A stretch of 64,000 bases of DNA, taken from positions 222,501 through 286,500 of the forward strand of contig BSQZ01000080.1 in assembly GCA_033239005.1 (NCBI GenBank), in the 5' to 3' direction. The number at the start of each line of letters is the position of its first letter. Position 1 is the stretch's first letter. The DNA is from Lamellibrachia satsuma (taxonomy: Eukaryota > Annelida > Polychaeta > Sabellida > Siboglinidae). The translations under genes and the position numbers were made by a program. Positions 32,349 to 46,000 of this stretch are shown here, one piece after another. The notes under the pieces are model-generated. The model worked only from the letters and a program-made list of their open reading frames with translations. It was not told the origin of the DNA and made no database searches.

Positions 32349-34545
32349 TAGATTTAACAAGATTGCCACCCCAAACAACAAGTTCCAGATGGTAAGTGGA
32401 CAAGGAAGCCATTGGCTTATCGAGAGTCCAACAATTTTTTCATCTATGTGTAGCATACCCTTATCAAATATCTGTCAATTCTATTTTTAAACATATTCAC
32501 ACTACTACTAGCATTAACACAATCATTTGGCAGTTTGTTCCATTCATTTATCACCTTCTGTGAGAAAGAGTACTTTCTCATGTCCAACCTACACTGCTCC
32601 TTAACTAATGCTGCTTTGTGTCCTCTGGTTCTACTGCCTTCTTTAAGTTTGAAGAACATATTCCTATCAACATCCTCATAACCGTTAACTATTTTAAACA
32701 CTTCTATTTGGTCTCCTCTTAGTCTCATGGTCTCTAGTGTTGTCAAACCACATTGTAATAAGCGACTTTCGTAACTAAGGTCTCTAAATTGTCTAAGTCC
32801 TTTTTACGATACAGCCTCCCTGCTTGAATACAATATTCCAAATGTGGTCTAACTATTGCTTTGTATAGGGGTACAATTAGCTGTTTCTCCTTATACATGA
32901 TAGTTCTCCTAATTAGCCCAAGAATTTGATTTCCTTTCGAAGCAGCAATCCCACATTGCTCTGAAACTTTCATGTCAGCACTAAATGTTACTCCTAAGTC
33001 CTTTTCTTGTGTGGTTCTACATCTGTATCATTAGTAACCTTTCTGAATACTTTTGCATCATCTGCAAATTTGAGTACTTTGCTAGATATGTCATCTTCCA
33101 AATAATTTATATATATATATTAAAAACAGTATAGGGCCTAATACTGATCCCTGTAGTACCCCACTCAAAACAGATTTCCAGTTTGAAATCTCACTTTCTA
33201 CTACTACTCTCTGTTTTCTGTGTGTAAGCCACTTTTCTATCCAGTTGATTACATCATTACCTATGCCATTGGCTTTTAGTTTAAGTAACAATCTTTGATG
33301 TGGCACTTTATCGAAAGCTTTCTGAAAATCTAAGTAGACAACATCCACTGGTGACCTGTCATCTACCCACTTTGTAATTTCTTCAAAAAACATAAGAGAT
33401 TAGTTAGACATGACCTTGCTTTTAGGAACCCATGTTGAGATGTATTTATTAATTTATGTTTCACAAGGAATTCCACCATGTGGTCTCTAATTAATGTTTC
33501 GAGTAATTTACATACAACTGATGTTAAATTCTCATGTGTGTAATTTTCTGGTTTGTTCCTCGATCCCTTCTTAAATAGCGGCGTAATGTTTGCCTCTTTC
33601 CATTCTGAAGGAACTATTTCTTCTTCTAGTGACAAGTTAAACAATTTTGCAAGTGGTGTACTAATTTACTCAACAATTTCCTTAAGCAGTTTTGGTGGTA
33701 TCCCATCAACTCCAGGTGATTTATTATCTTTCATCTTCTTAATTTTGTTTGCTATCATTTCAGGAGTTACAAATAACTGGCCTAAATGTTCTGATGTATT
33801 GCCCTCAAATTTAGTAAATGGAACTGGAAGTGAGCTGATATCTTCTGTGGTAAAAACTGAGCTGAAATACTCCTTCAGGACCTCTGCCATTTGAAACCCA
33901 TCTGAAACTATGTTTCCCCTGTTGTTTTCCAGTGGTCCGACCTTATCTCGAACTTTCTGTTTACTCCTTACATAAGCATAGAAACTCTTGCTGTAATTTT
34001 TATATTATCAGCCAATTTCAGTTGTAGCTAGGTTAAGTGCCTCTTTGTAATTTGCAGTGTTCATCCTTTCTGGTACGCCTATAAACCCTCCACATAGTTT
34101 GCTTAAACACTATTTTTCTAATAGCTTCCTTTGAAAAGTGTTTCTTTCTAGACCGTTTTCCTTGGTTTTTTTCAAGGGAACAAATTTATCGATGATACTC
34201 TCAATTTCATATTTTAGAATATTCCAACATTCAATTGCAGTCTTATTCATCAGCATGTTATTCCAATCTAGCTTTGCTAAGTATTTTCTCATATCTTTAT
34301 AGTTACCTTTGTGGAAGTTTCTCCTATACGTTTTTTATTTTTACTTTCTATTTTACATTGATGTCAAAATGTATTTGATTGTGGTCACTGTTACCCAATG
34401 GTTCACGTATTTTTACATTGTCCACTAATTCTTTTTGTGATGATAAAACTATATCTAATAAATTTTCTCCCCTAGTTGGTTCTAGCACGTGCTGAGTAAG
34501 GAAGCTCTCCTGACATAGACCACCTATTGTAAAAGTGTACATATG
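32349..34545 (-). mobile_element. CR1-like LINE, 2.2 kb, with several frame breaks
   Basis: Minus-strand blocks in order: end of the endonuclease (LLDIVLSSQKELVDN...LGNSDHNQIHFD, 34470-34350), linker, then RT start (FKKGSRNKPENYTHENLTS, 33600-33530), YLDFQKAFDKVPHQ, SGVLQGSVLGPILFLIYIYK (33170-33100). After a deletion covering most of the FADD region, [20 protein letters not shown] (32970), and the C-terminus SVNMFKNRIDRYLIRVCYT (32500-32450). It is inactive. Confidence 0.85.
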
Positions 34546-35119
34546 CCTGTAAAGCTGAATAATTATACATTATACTGATATACTACGGGTTTTATTTCTT
34601 TAACGAGAAGTTATTTTTACTCAAGGTGAACATTTCATAATCGCAAATGCGAAATAACTCCCAAGATTAATTATGATTCATGGAAAAGATGCTTATATGT
34701 TTTTCATTACTCATTTATTAACATTATTAGACATGTTTTGGGTTTGCATAGCTCTGGCTAGAAACGTACATCACTCCTAAAATTGCTGCCCCCATGTGTG
34801 ATGATGTCAACAATTAATTAATGTATTTTGGGCTGTTAGATGGTGCCACCCATGCAGTGATAATGAAGGGTGAACTTTGATATAAACACATAAATACACA
34901 TGAATTCTACATTTTATTGTTACATTTACATAGTCTACATGAGCAGATTCCGAGGTTGTGCATCAGGTGCCCGGGCACCCCCATGTATTTTGGCTGGATT
35001 TTATTTTACCAAGTCAGAATAATTTAATTAGTCATTGAGACATCATGAGGTGGTGCTGTCCTGGGCTTGTTCCTCAGATGCAAACTAGGGGCATTGCCAC
35101 CAGTACAACCATTTATCCC
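34546..35119. other. No gene recognised
   Basis: AT-rich sequence between the LINE and a diverged duplication. Confidence 0.45.
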
Positions 35120-36380
35120 CAAATTTATTCCATATTACTTTCGTTATTTTAGCTAATTTGTACGACTTGACTATTTGCAACTTGCGCATTGTAACTGGGA
35201 AATGTTATACACTAAATTATTAATGTTTTTGGACAAATATTCTAATTAATTAATTAACTAATTAAGCTAATCTTGAAAAACATACAGATACGTTAAGAAT
35301 TAAATAGTTTTTATTAAACATAAAATATATATACAAATGAATGGGTATATATATATTATATATATATGTGTGTGTATATATCACTGCAAATTATTTTTTT
35401 TATCAAATCAGGCCATAGGCCTAAACGATTATTATTAGAATTCCGCCACTTAAAATTCTTCTACTAGCATGGGCCAAATCAACCATAGTTGAATTCAATA
35501 GTGATGTGTTTTTCTGCGAAGTGGACCAAACCATCCATCTAGGTGTCGGATGTTTCGGCCCATAATGAGTTTGACCCATGGGCTGAACCAACCGTTTTCA
35601 CAACTGGTGAACCATGAAGTGTTCTTGTTCACATGGGCCGAATAAACCATATATGCAACTGGTGCCAGCAGGCCCTGTGGGCCGAAACGACTATCATGTT
35701 CTGACTGGGAAATTGGCCATGTGAACCTTATTTAATATTGCTTTCATTATTTTCATTAATTTGACCGACTTGACTATTTGAGACTTGCGTATTGTAAGTG
35801 GGAAATGTGGTAAATTACTAGCGTTTTCAAGCAAATGTTAATATTAGTTCTAGCTAATGTTGAAAAACATAGATGCGTTAGGAATTAAATCATTTTTTAT
35901 AAATATATATATACATATATATAATAAATCATTTGCTGTTTTATCAAAAATAATCATTTGCTGATTTTTATATGAAATGTGTGTGCGTGCGTGCGTACGT
36001 ACGTACGTGTATATATATATATATATATATAAAACAGCAAATGTTACTTTTTTATTCAAAGACACATTAATTACTTCAGCTTGGATAATTATTTTATTAT
36101 GTCAAGCACTTTCTGTTATTTAGTGAATATAGCTCTATAATAATTATATATTATTACTATATTAGCTAGCGTGCGTATGTTTCTGTGCGCAATCATTTTT
36201 CATAGAATCAGGCCGTAGTAGTGTAGCGTGGGCCAAATCAACCGTAGCTGAGTTCAATAACGGCATGGTTTTCAGCAAAGTGGGCTGAACCATCCGTCTG
36301 CTTGACTGAAACGACTGGGCCACACCATCCTTTGGCATAGACTAGGGATAGGCCGAACCATCCGGGACCCGTATATTATA
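35120..36380. repeat. Diverged direct duplication with GGGCCGAA-type motif
   Basis: 35145-35220 recurs at 35742-35820 (cgacttgactatttg.ac tt gcg.attgtaa.tgggaaatg). 35275-35345 recurs at 35855-35910, and 35400-35530 at 36195-36300 (gcatgggccaaatcaaccat against gcgtgggccaaatcaaccgt). A motif near GGGCCGAACCATCC occurs at least nine times. Confidence 0.6.
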
Positions 36381-37242
36381 GCCTGCCTATTTAAATTGTT
36401 TCTAATACTAGGTCTAGGACTAGGAGACTAGGTAGTAGGTTAACAAATACGAATTACTTTGCCACAAATACTTTGGCCTTTGCCATCACAATGCTGACAG
36501 TGTCATTAACAACGCTGGCACTACAATGCCAATGGCAATGCATGAACCTATGTCAACACTGTCATTGACAAGTTGACAAGTATTACTATAGGCAAAGTCA
36601 ATCGCCCTACAATTTTGTTCTATCTGGCTGTTGCTGTAGTAGAAACAAAGAGTGGGGCGAACAATTTTGCCTAGTATTACTACTAACTACTATAGACTAG
36701 TATTTAGTAATAGTATTCCACTTCCAAGACCAAGTTCCAGTAAATTCTTCCAGAAAATGTGTTTGCCGTTATGGCCCATATACAGAACAAACATTAACAT
36801 ATTCAGAAACACTCAAATCAAACAACCGACCTGCTATCTTTATTCCCATCAGACCACATCCAAGAACTGCGATTTTTACCATCTTTGTGCCGGAAAAATA
36901 AAGACATCAGCAGAAAGCTAGAACGCCTTCTTGTTTGTTGTGCGGCCTTGACCGCGGATGGTGCGCGTAGCAGGGATGTTTCATTATTGTAACTCCAAAG
37001 GCAGAGTCCAACAGTAGGATGACATTTATATTTTGACGAATTTGAATAATATGCCAAGATTAATGCTCATTATTGGTTATTCAATAGAAGTCATTGCCGT
37101 AACGATGGTCATACCGGTATTATTTAAAACATGCTTTCTGGTATTTCATGTTATTTTGTCCAGGTGCTCTCTGACGCGCCATCATTCGAGGGAGCATGCA
37201 TTATGCGACAAACGTCGCCCCAAGCCAGATATTCACGGCACC
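36381..37242. other. Region 5' of CAMKMT
   Basis: Less repetitive. It should contain the CAMKMT promoter/5' UTR and possibly the missing first exon or promoter of the minus-strand HADH-RING gene (head-to-head). No Rossmann-loop exon was identified on the minus strand. Confidence 0.4.
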
Positions 37243-37332
37243 ATGACACCCGCAAACAAGACAGGTAAGATAAACAAGTTGTCAGAGGATGTCATATCTG
37301 TTCCGAAAAAGAGATGGAAGATACTAGCCGAT
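37243..37332 (+). CDS. CAMKMT: CAMKMT exon 1
   Basis: MTPANKTGKINKL, then KKRWKILAD|GTAAGT, phase 0. An internal AG|GTAAG at 37264 could act as an early donor but would break the frame. Confidence 0.8.
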
Positions 37333-39412
37333 GTAAGTATCAAGAACAAGTTGACGCCGACCCAGCTTGAGCATCATCAGATGCATCAGTTTACATTCTG
37401 ACTGTTTGTGTAGTGTGTGGCCTGTGGCTGTGCAGCCTTTGGCTCTGCTCTGCTCTTTGTAATCTCTTGAACTTTCACATCGTTAATTGGCAGCTTCGGG
37501 TGTGAATATGCATAAGTGAACAGGTAAAAACATATCACGGCTTAACGTGTCTAGTGTGGTAAAGCTCTGAACTGAAGGCTAGGAAGGCCTCGATTCTCGA
37601 AGGTTGGAGTATGCATCCTTCCGGACATGGAATAGAGGGCATATCCTAAAAAATTATTTACTTAAAGAGCAAAAACAAATGTAAGAAAAAATGCTTTCCC
37701 GGCATCAGAATGTCTGAACCTTGGAATTCCCTCCCGGAAATAGTCGTTCAGGCAAAATCTTTAAATATAAAAAAATGCATGGACCATTTTTGGTCCAATC
37801 AAGAAATTCTATATAATTTTAGCCATCTTAATGTATCTTGATCATTGGGGCAAGGTAGCAATTGCCATTGCATTGGTGGCAATCTGCTGGGTATGGATCC
37901 TATATATCAAGAGGAGGCAAGAGATTTGTCTTCTTTTCTTGAGTGTGAAGGTTGTTGATCATAGCGGACACACTCCCGCTGACTGTAGTTGTTAGAGACA
38001 AATCTGGTTGCACGACGCTGGATGTTTTAAATTTTAGTTACCTCCTTCCTGGTGTATGGGTTCCATACGGTGCAATAATATTCTAAGTGTGGATGGACTA
38101 GTTAAATGTAGACTTGCTGTTGGAGTTTCTGGGAGGTTCCTCTAAGATTGCATCTGATTTGGCCCAGCATTTTGTTGGCGCAAGCTGTGGTGCCATTTAT
38201 GTGATATTGCCATGACATGGTGTTGGACATGGTCACACCTAGATATGGGTATCTGCTCTGGCACTGCCACTGGTTGTGATTTGTTAACTCTGATATGCCT
38301 CTTTCACAGTTGTTACTTGCAAATGATGTCAGATTAACCGTTATCAGAAATAAAGTTACCCTAATCGATCACCTTGCTCTCACAGGCACACAGTTTGTGA
38401 AATTGCAATCCGCGTAACTAGTACTATTATGAATTATCTAGTAAGATTTAATAAGATTGTCATCCACGGCAAAAGCAGCAAGGCAAGTGGACATGGCAGC
38501 CATTGGTTTAGCGAGAATCCAACAATTAGTCAAATGATCTAAATGTTTAATCCGCCCTTCTGAGATATTTGCCCATTTAATTTTTAACATATTCATGTTG
38601 GTAACATTCAGTAGATAGTTTGTTTCATTGATTTATCATCCTCTATGTCAGATTGTGAGATTTAATATTTTCTGATGTCTAATCTACACTGTTCCTTCAC
38701 TAGTTAATGTTACTTGATGTCCTCTAGGTCTTCTGTCTTCCATAAGTTAGAACATATACTTCTAGAATAAGTGAGAACATATACTTCAAGTATAAGTGAG
38801 AACATATACATCTAGTATAAGTGAGAACATATACTTCTAATATTAGTGAGAACATATACTTCTAGAATAAGTGAGAACATATACTTCTAGTATAAGTGAG
38901 AACATATATTTCTAGTATAAGTGAGAACATATACTTCTAATATTAGTGAGAACATATACTTCTAGAATAAGTGAGAACATATACTTCTAGTATAAGTGAG
39001 AACATATACTTCTAATATTAGTGAGAACATATACTTCTAGTATAAATGAGAACATATACTTCTAATATTAGTGAGAACATATACTTCTAGTATAAATGAG
39101 AACATATACTTCTAATATAAGTGAGAACATATACTTCTAGTATAAGTGAGAACATATACTTCTAGATATACTTCTAGAACATGTATTTTTAAAACATATA
39201 CTTCTAGAACGTGTATTTTTAGAACATGTACTTCTAGAACATGTATTTTTAGAACATATGCTTATATCAATTAGATAAGTTTATTGCAGACTCATTCCTT
39301 ATTACATGGAGCAGTTCACACACACGCACACATGCACACACACATGTTCTGGAAGTGCATGTTCTAGAAGTATATCTAGAAGTATATGTTCTCACTTATA
39401 GGAGACAGAACA

Positions 39413-39448
<36 letters not shown>

Positions 39449-40001
39449 TGTATGTATGTATGTATGTATGTATGTATGTATGTATGTATGTATGTATGTA
39501 TGTATGTATGTATGTATGTATGTATGTATGTATGTATGTATGTATGTATGTATGTATGTATGTATGTATGTATGTATGTATGTATGTATGCATATCAGCA
39601 TAGCCATTCAGTATCTTGAAATCTTATATTTGATCTCTTTTTAATCTCTGTGTCTCGACTATAGTATTGTTAAATAACATTGTTTTGGGTGTTTTCCTAA
39701 CTACTTGGTCTATCGTCTAGATGCGTATGATTGATTTCAACATTGATAGTCATTATGTTTGCTATTTATATAATTTGAATGATGACTATGCATGTATAAC
39801 TTGTTTCTAGGTTATTAAGCAAAGCATTGCGATTGACACCTTGACTGTGTCAGTGAGAAGATTTCATTCTTTTGGACTTCTAAAGACAGAACATGTTTGC
39901 ACAGATGAAGACAAACAGCACATCTGGTATCTCTACACCTGTCCTGCATTTCCAAAGTTCTCAGCCCAAATCAGGTAACTGTTGAACTACCTGTTTTGTA
40001 G

Positions 40002-40050
<49 letters not shown>

Positions 40051-43000
40051 CACTGTCATAAATATCATTGTAATAAGGGCCTCACATGCAGTAAAATGTA
40101 AAAGAAATTACAATTGTTTAAGCATAATAATTTAACAACCATTTGAAAGGTTACATATGGTACATATATTGTTTTATTCATTGATATTGCAATTTATGAA
40201 TGGTAACTTTTTGGCATTTTTAGGTACATTTTTGATGAAATTTTTTCAATGCATTAAATCTTTTCTAATCAAAAACACCAATACATAATTTTTATTTATT
40301 TCTAGAAATCATCAATTAACTGATATTCTTAGGCTAGCACTAATAAAGTTGACAACTAAATGTCTGGAAATGTTATAAATAAGGATTTTACACTAGCACA
40401 CGAATCATATAATGACATCTAACAGTTTTAATTCCAGAATGTGATAAATAAATTAAAAGAGAACATAATATTACTTATTAAGGCATTTATACTGGTACTA
40501 CATACAACTGATTGTTCAAACCCCATTGGGAGGGAACAGTTTTAACCACAATTGATTAATAGAGTGAATTTTCATGTGTTTTAGTGTGCAGTGCAACTGG
40601 AATGCAACTTAGAAATATGGTGTTTCATTTCTGGCAAAAATTTTGGATTCAGCTCCCGCATGAAGGAAAACAAATTGAACACCTCGCACAATTTCATTTT
40701 CTTTTCCTTACTTTCAGACTCTATAAAAAACCATTCAGCATGACGGAATTGCGAGGTTTCAACAATACAGGCAATGTCTGTGAGTATTTTTCAATGATCA
40801 TAAGATAATTTGTAGAGAAAAACATTGGAATTAAGTTTCAATAGAGATTAGAGGAGGATGCGTGTTGCACAGAAACATTAGTCAGTGTTTTTGTCTATAT
40901 ATGTCTGCAGGTGTTTGGCCTGCTGAAGAAGTTCTTGCCTACTTTTGTCTTCAGAGAAGCAGCCAATTCAAGTGAGTTCACAACTCCATCTACATTATAT
41001 AAACTTTTCTGTCAATAATTACACTACGAACTGTGTTTTCGGGTATATAAGTTTTCATAAAAGTAATATTGGAAGCCATCCTCTTCTGATTCTTCTACCA
41101 CGTGACAATGCTATAGCTTATGGAAACATAGACTGATGAACTTAATTACAACGGTTCCTTCATCATAATTCATGATGTTCGATATGTTTATGTATTGTTT
41201 GTTCTATGGCTCAAGAAGGTAGCTAGCTGTCAATGAACTATCCAGATTATATCTGGCATATGTATGTAGCTTTGTTCACGAAGTTCAGTATACTGCTAAT
41301 GACATTTATCTAGATCTTAACATCACATGCCACATAATTAATATTCTAATAAATTATCTACAATGATTGTGCTGCACACCAGCGTGTTTATGCATATAGT
41401 GGAAGTGTATAAATACATCATTTTATAACATTGTTAACATCATTTTTATAACATTGTTAACCAGTCCATGTCACACTATTTGGCAGTTAACATTTTAAGT
41501 TTAGCACTTGTATTAATGAAGAATTTTTTATTGCCCTATGATATTAATAACATATTTGGACATGTGATACCCCATGAGGGTATTGGTGGGATTTGTGGGA
41601 ATTAACAGACAGATAAACCAATAATCACCCAATGAGTGTAACATTCAATGAGTAAGTGTGACTTATATAATGTGTGTGACCAATTTGGGGGCAATTCTAC
41701 ATGATTAGTACAACGTTTTTCCAGAGGCCGTCACGTTTGTGAACTGGGTGGCGGAATGACAAGTCTTGCTGGATTGGCAGTAAGTGTTTAATTTTCTTTG
41801 TCTCATAGATGAGTATTACACTTTAGTTCACCTCTTTTCTAACACAATATTATTTATAATAACATAATTCCAAATGTTGAATATGGTGTTATATTATATT
41901 ATTATTACTATGTTAATGTAGTTTGAACTGTTTGTTGGAAATAAAATATTCATTCTGAAGCACCATCTCTGATATGGCATGGATTGTGTAGAGATGCCAA
42001 AGCAGACATGACAACAATAAGCAAGCCAATGGAGACAATTGGTACTATCAACAATCATTGTACCTCTTTATTTATGTTATCAGTATTGTCATGGTGTCAA
42101 TAGTGTTTGTAATTTGTTTCTTAAATATTATATGTGTTCTCTTCTTCAAAATTGCATTTTCTGTTCAGCTTAGTCTGCTGTGTTACCCAGTACGAGCATC
42201 ACCTCAATTTGAGATCGTTTCATCTGATCCTGTAGCTTGATTCTGAACTCGTCTTTCTTATATCTCTATTAAAGAAAACATCTTACGTGATGCAACACAT
42301 CCACTACACACCACATTCATTCCAGTGAGATCAAGCAGGCGATATCTGTCCATTTCTGCATGCACTGCCCGTTACAGCAGATCTTTTGTACCATCTGTCA
42401 TCAAGGCTCTTAACTCATGATTGCTATGTTACAGAGGGCTATGTGTGAGATATAGAACTATAGAATACATATTACATACGTGTTCTCGCTGGTTCTTTTT
42501 TTTTACAAATCTTGTGTTTGCATTAAGTTGAGTATTTCTCTTGCAGGTTTTTGTACTTAGTATTTTAAACTCCTTGCTGTAGTTTTGTCAAATGTATATC
42601 CTTGTTTTTGGACCAATAAAGGTATTATTATTATTACTATATATGTTACGCTTTCGTATTACGATTACTCCATGTCTGGTTTCTTTTGTTCAGACAGAGA
42701 GGACATTTATGTTAACTGAGCAATATATGTTACGCTTTCGTATTACGATTACTCCATGTCTGGTTTCTTTTGTTCAGACAGAGAGGACATTTATATCAGC
42801 GGAGCAACATATGTTACTCTTTCGTATTACGATTACTCCATGTCTGGTTTCTTTTGTTCAGACAGAGAGGACATTTATGTTAACTGAGCAATATATGTTA
42901 CGCTTTCGTATTACGATTACTCCATGTCTGGTTTCTTTTGTTCAGACAGAGAGGACATTTATATCAAATGAGCAATATATGTTACTCTTTCGTATTACGA

Positions 43001-46000
43001 TTACTCCATGTCTGGTTTCTTTTGTTCAGACAGAGAGGACATTTATGTTAACTGAGCAATATATGTTACGCTTTCGTATTACGATTACTCCATGTCTGGT
43101 TTCTTTTGTTCAGACAGAGAGGACATTTATGTTAACTGAGCAATATATGTTACGCTTTCGTATTACGATTACTCCATGTCTGGTTTCTTTTGTTCAGACA
43201 GAGAGGACATTTATATCAAATGAGCAATATATGTTACTCTTTCGTATTACGATTACTCCATGTCTGGTTTCTTTTGTTCAGACAGAGAGGACATTTATGT
43301 TAACTGAGCAATATGTGTTACGCTTTCGTATTACGATTACTCCATGTCTGGTTTCTTTTGTTCAGACAGAGAGGACATTTATGTTAACTGAGCAATATCT
43401 GTTACGCTTTCGTATTACGATTACTCCATGTCTGGTTTCTTTTGTTCAGACAGAGAGGACATTTATGTTAACTGAGCAATATCTGTTATGCTTTCGTATT
43501 ACGATTACTCCATGTCTGGTTTCTTTTGTTCAGACAGAGAGGACATTTATGTTAACTGAGCAATATCTGTTACGCTTTCGTATTACGATTACTCCATGTC
43601 TGGTTTCTTTTGTTTAGACAGAGAGGACATTTATATCAACTGAGCAATATATGTTACGCTTTCGTATTACGATTACTCCATGTCTGGTTTCTTTTGTTTA
43701 GACAGAGAGGACATTTATATCAACTGAGCAATATATGTTACGCTTTCGTATTACGATTACTCCATGTCTGGTTTCTTTGCATTCTCATATTGCTATCGTT
43801 TCTTCTTTATATCGAGTCTGTTTCACAGTGTGGGATATTTTTCTTTCCCTGGCATAGATACCGGGTAAAAGGAACTTAAGACTTCTAGTGTCTCGTCTTA
43901 CTAACACAGGCAAAGTGGTCTCATTGAAATAGCTTTGTTTTGAAACGGCAGCAGTTGGACTCGAACACCGACCCCTCAATCAACAGTAACTAGCTCTAAT
44001 CTCTGTGCTACCATGCCCCATGTTTTCTGTTGGTCTTCTCAGCCTGTCACTGCTGCCTGGTCCTCCAATGACTGCTGTTGGATTCCACCGATGTATAGCT
44101 TTGAAACTATTGATTGTTTGTGTAAAGATGTGTTGCGTGTGCTGTGTAGGTGGCCACGTATTCCGAGGCATGCCAAGTGACACTGACCGATGGCAATGAA
44201 CAGTCAGTGAAAAGTAAGTCGTGTATCTCGTCTAGATGAACTCCCAGCCAGAGTCCTTAAAGAAACTGCAAAGCAGATAGCTCCCATCATCACCCAAATT
44301 TTCCAGCAATCATACAACACAGGTAAACTTCCTAATGACTGGCTACAAGCATTAGTAACTCCTATACACAAAAAGAGCCATAAATCTGACCCAGCTAACT
44401 ACAGACCCATATCACTAACCTGCATCCTCTGTAAAGTAATGGAACATATCATCCTAAGCAACATGTGGAAACACCTGCACAAGCATAACATCATTCTCCA
44501 CTTCCAACACGGATTCCAGTCGGGACTGTCTTGTGAATCTCAACTCATTGAGACAGTCCACGACTGGATGACTGCTATGGACAACAAGACCCAAATTGAC
44601 GCAATCCTGCTTGACTTTGCCAAAGCCTTTGACAAAGTGCCTCACCTACGTCTTCTATCAAAATTGACCTCCTACGGAATCACTGGAAACACTCAAAATT
44701 GGATCAAACCTTTTCTATCCAACCGCAAACAGAGAGTCTCAGTTAACGGTGGGTGCCCTGTCGGACATCACAGATGTCACATCTGGTGTTCCACAGGGTT
44801 CAGTTATAGGACCTGTCCTCTTCTTACTCTACATAAATGACATAAATGGGAACATCAAATCTTCTATACGCCTTTTTGCAGATGATAGTATTATATATCG
44901 TAAAATTTCTTCCAAAACCGACCACGAAATTCTCCAAACTGACCTAAGCCAACTCCAAACATGGTCAGACAAATGGCAAATGGAATTTAATGTATCTAAA
45001 TGTGTCCACCTTCCAATAACAAACAAAACTAAACCCAGCACACACAAGTACTCGCTTTCTGGCCAGCCATTATCTACCGTATCCAGCCACTCATACCTCG
45101 GAGTAAAATTGGATTCCAAATTAACCTGGACAAATCACGTCACTGACATAACTTCAAAATCTTCGAAATGTTTAGGCATGATTAAACGAACTCTTGGCCC
45201 ATGTAAACCCGAAGTTAAACAAACAGCCTACAACATGCTAATCCGGCCAAAACTTGAGTACTCTTCACCCATATGGAATCCCCACACCTTTTCACAAGTT
45301 AAAAGCCTTGAAAGAGTGCAACACTCTGCTGCCAGATTTGTTAAAAAATGATTACAGACGGAACACAAATCCAGCAGATCTAATTACTGCCCTTGGATGG
45401 TCAACTCTCGAACGAAGGCGCATTATCAAACAAGCCACTACCTTCTACAAAATTATAAAAAAACATTATTGAGATCGCCCCCCCCCCTCCAGGCCTACTA
45501 ACTCGCTCTCGAACCCGTGGACAATACATAGCCCCCAAGTGTCGTATAAAAGCAATGGTCGTTTCATTTTATCCCAGAGCCATTCGCATATGGAATATGA
45601 TTCCACCAAAAATTACCAACATAAAAAACCCAAAAACATTTCAAGAAGCTATTATGGAACTCCCTTTCACCACACCTCCTCACCTAAACTGCCTTTAAAA
45701 CACAGTGCTCAGCGTAAACTTATCCATGGTGTGGGTATGGAGACTGTCTATGTGTGCATGTAGCAAGGCAGCGACAGTATCCATACACACAACCAACCTA
45801 TTAAAAATTTTTGTTAAACATCCTATACATAAAATAAATAAAACTATCAGATAAAAACCATTTCACCAACATTAATGATACTAGTCTTTTAATCGAATGT
45901 ACCACCCACAGCACATGCGCACAGTCCACCACAAACTCCTTCGTTAGCCCAAGTTTGGGCTGTTTGGGGTAAACCACTTGAGACTTGAGACTAGATACAG

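Larger units (their letters stand above)
38440..39720 (-). mobile_element. CR1-like LINE 3' end split by tandem repeats
   Basis: 38440-38745 matches the LINE tail and C-terminal coding region (tttaacatattcatg...gatgtcctctaggtcttct). 39596-39715 resumes the same element (attcagtatcttgaaat...gatctctttttaatctctgtgtctcgacta...gtattgttaaa). Between them lie about 850 bp of 25-bp repeats, an inverted repeat and (TATG)n. Confidence 0.75.

Noticed and set aside
36818..37057. First exon of the HADH-RING gene on minus
   Set aside because: The frame lacks a GxGxxG loop and no donor of the right phase was found.
37033..37242. Upstream in-frame extension of CAMKMT (MPRLMLIIGYS...)
   Set aside because: Hydrophobic, unlike the family N-terminus; the ATG at 37243 gives the expected length.
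37640..38340. Twin-primed LINE insertion
   Set aside because: The plus and minus fragments face each other with 3' ends converging, which is the wrong order for twin priming; two separate fragments are simpler.
42592..43617. 341-codon ORF
   Set aside because: Reading of the 84-bp array within CAMKMT intron 5.
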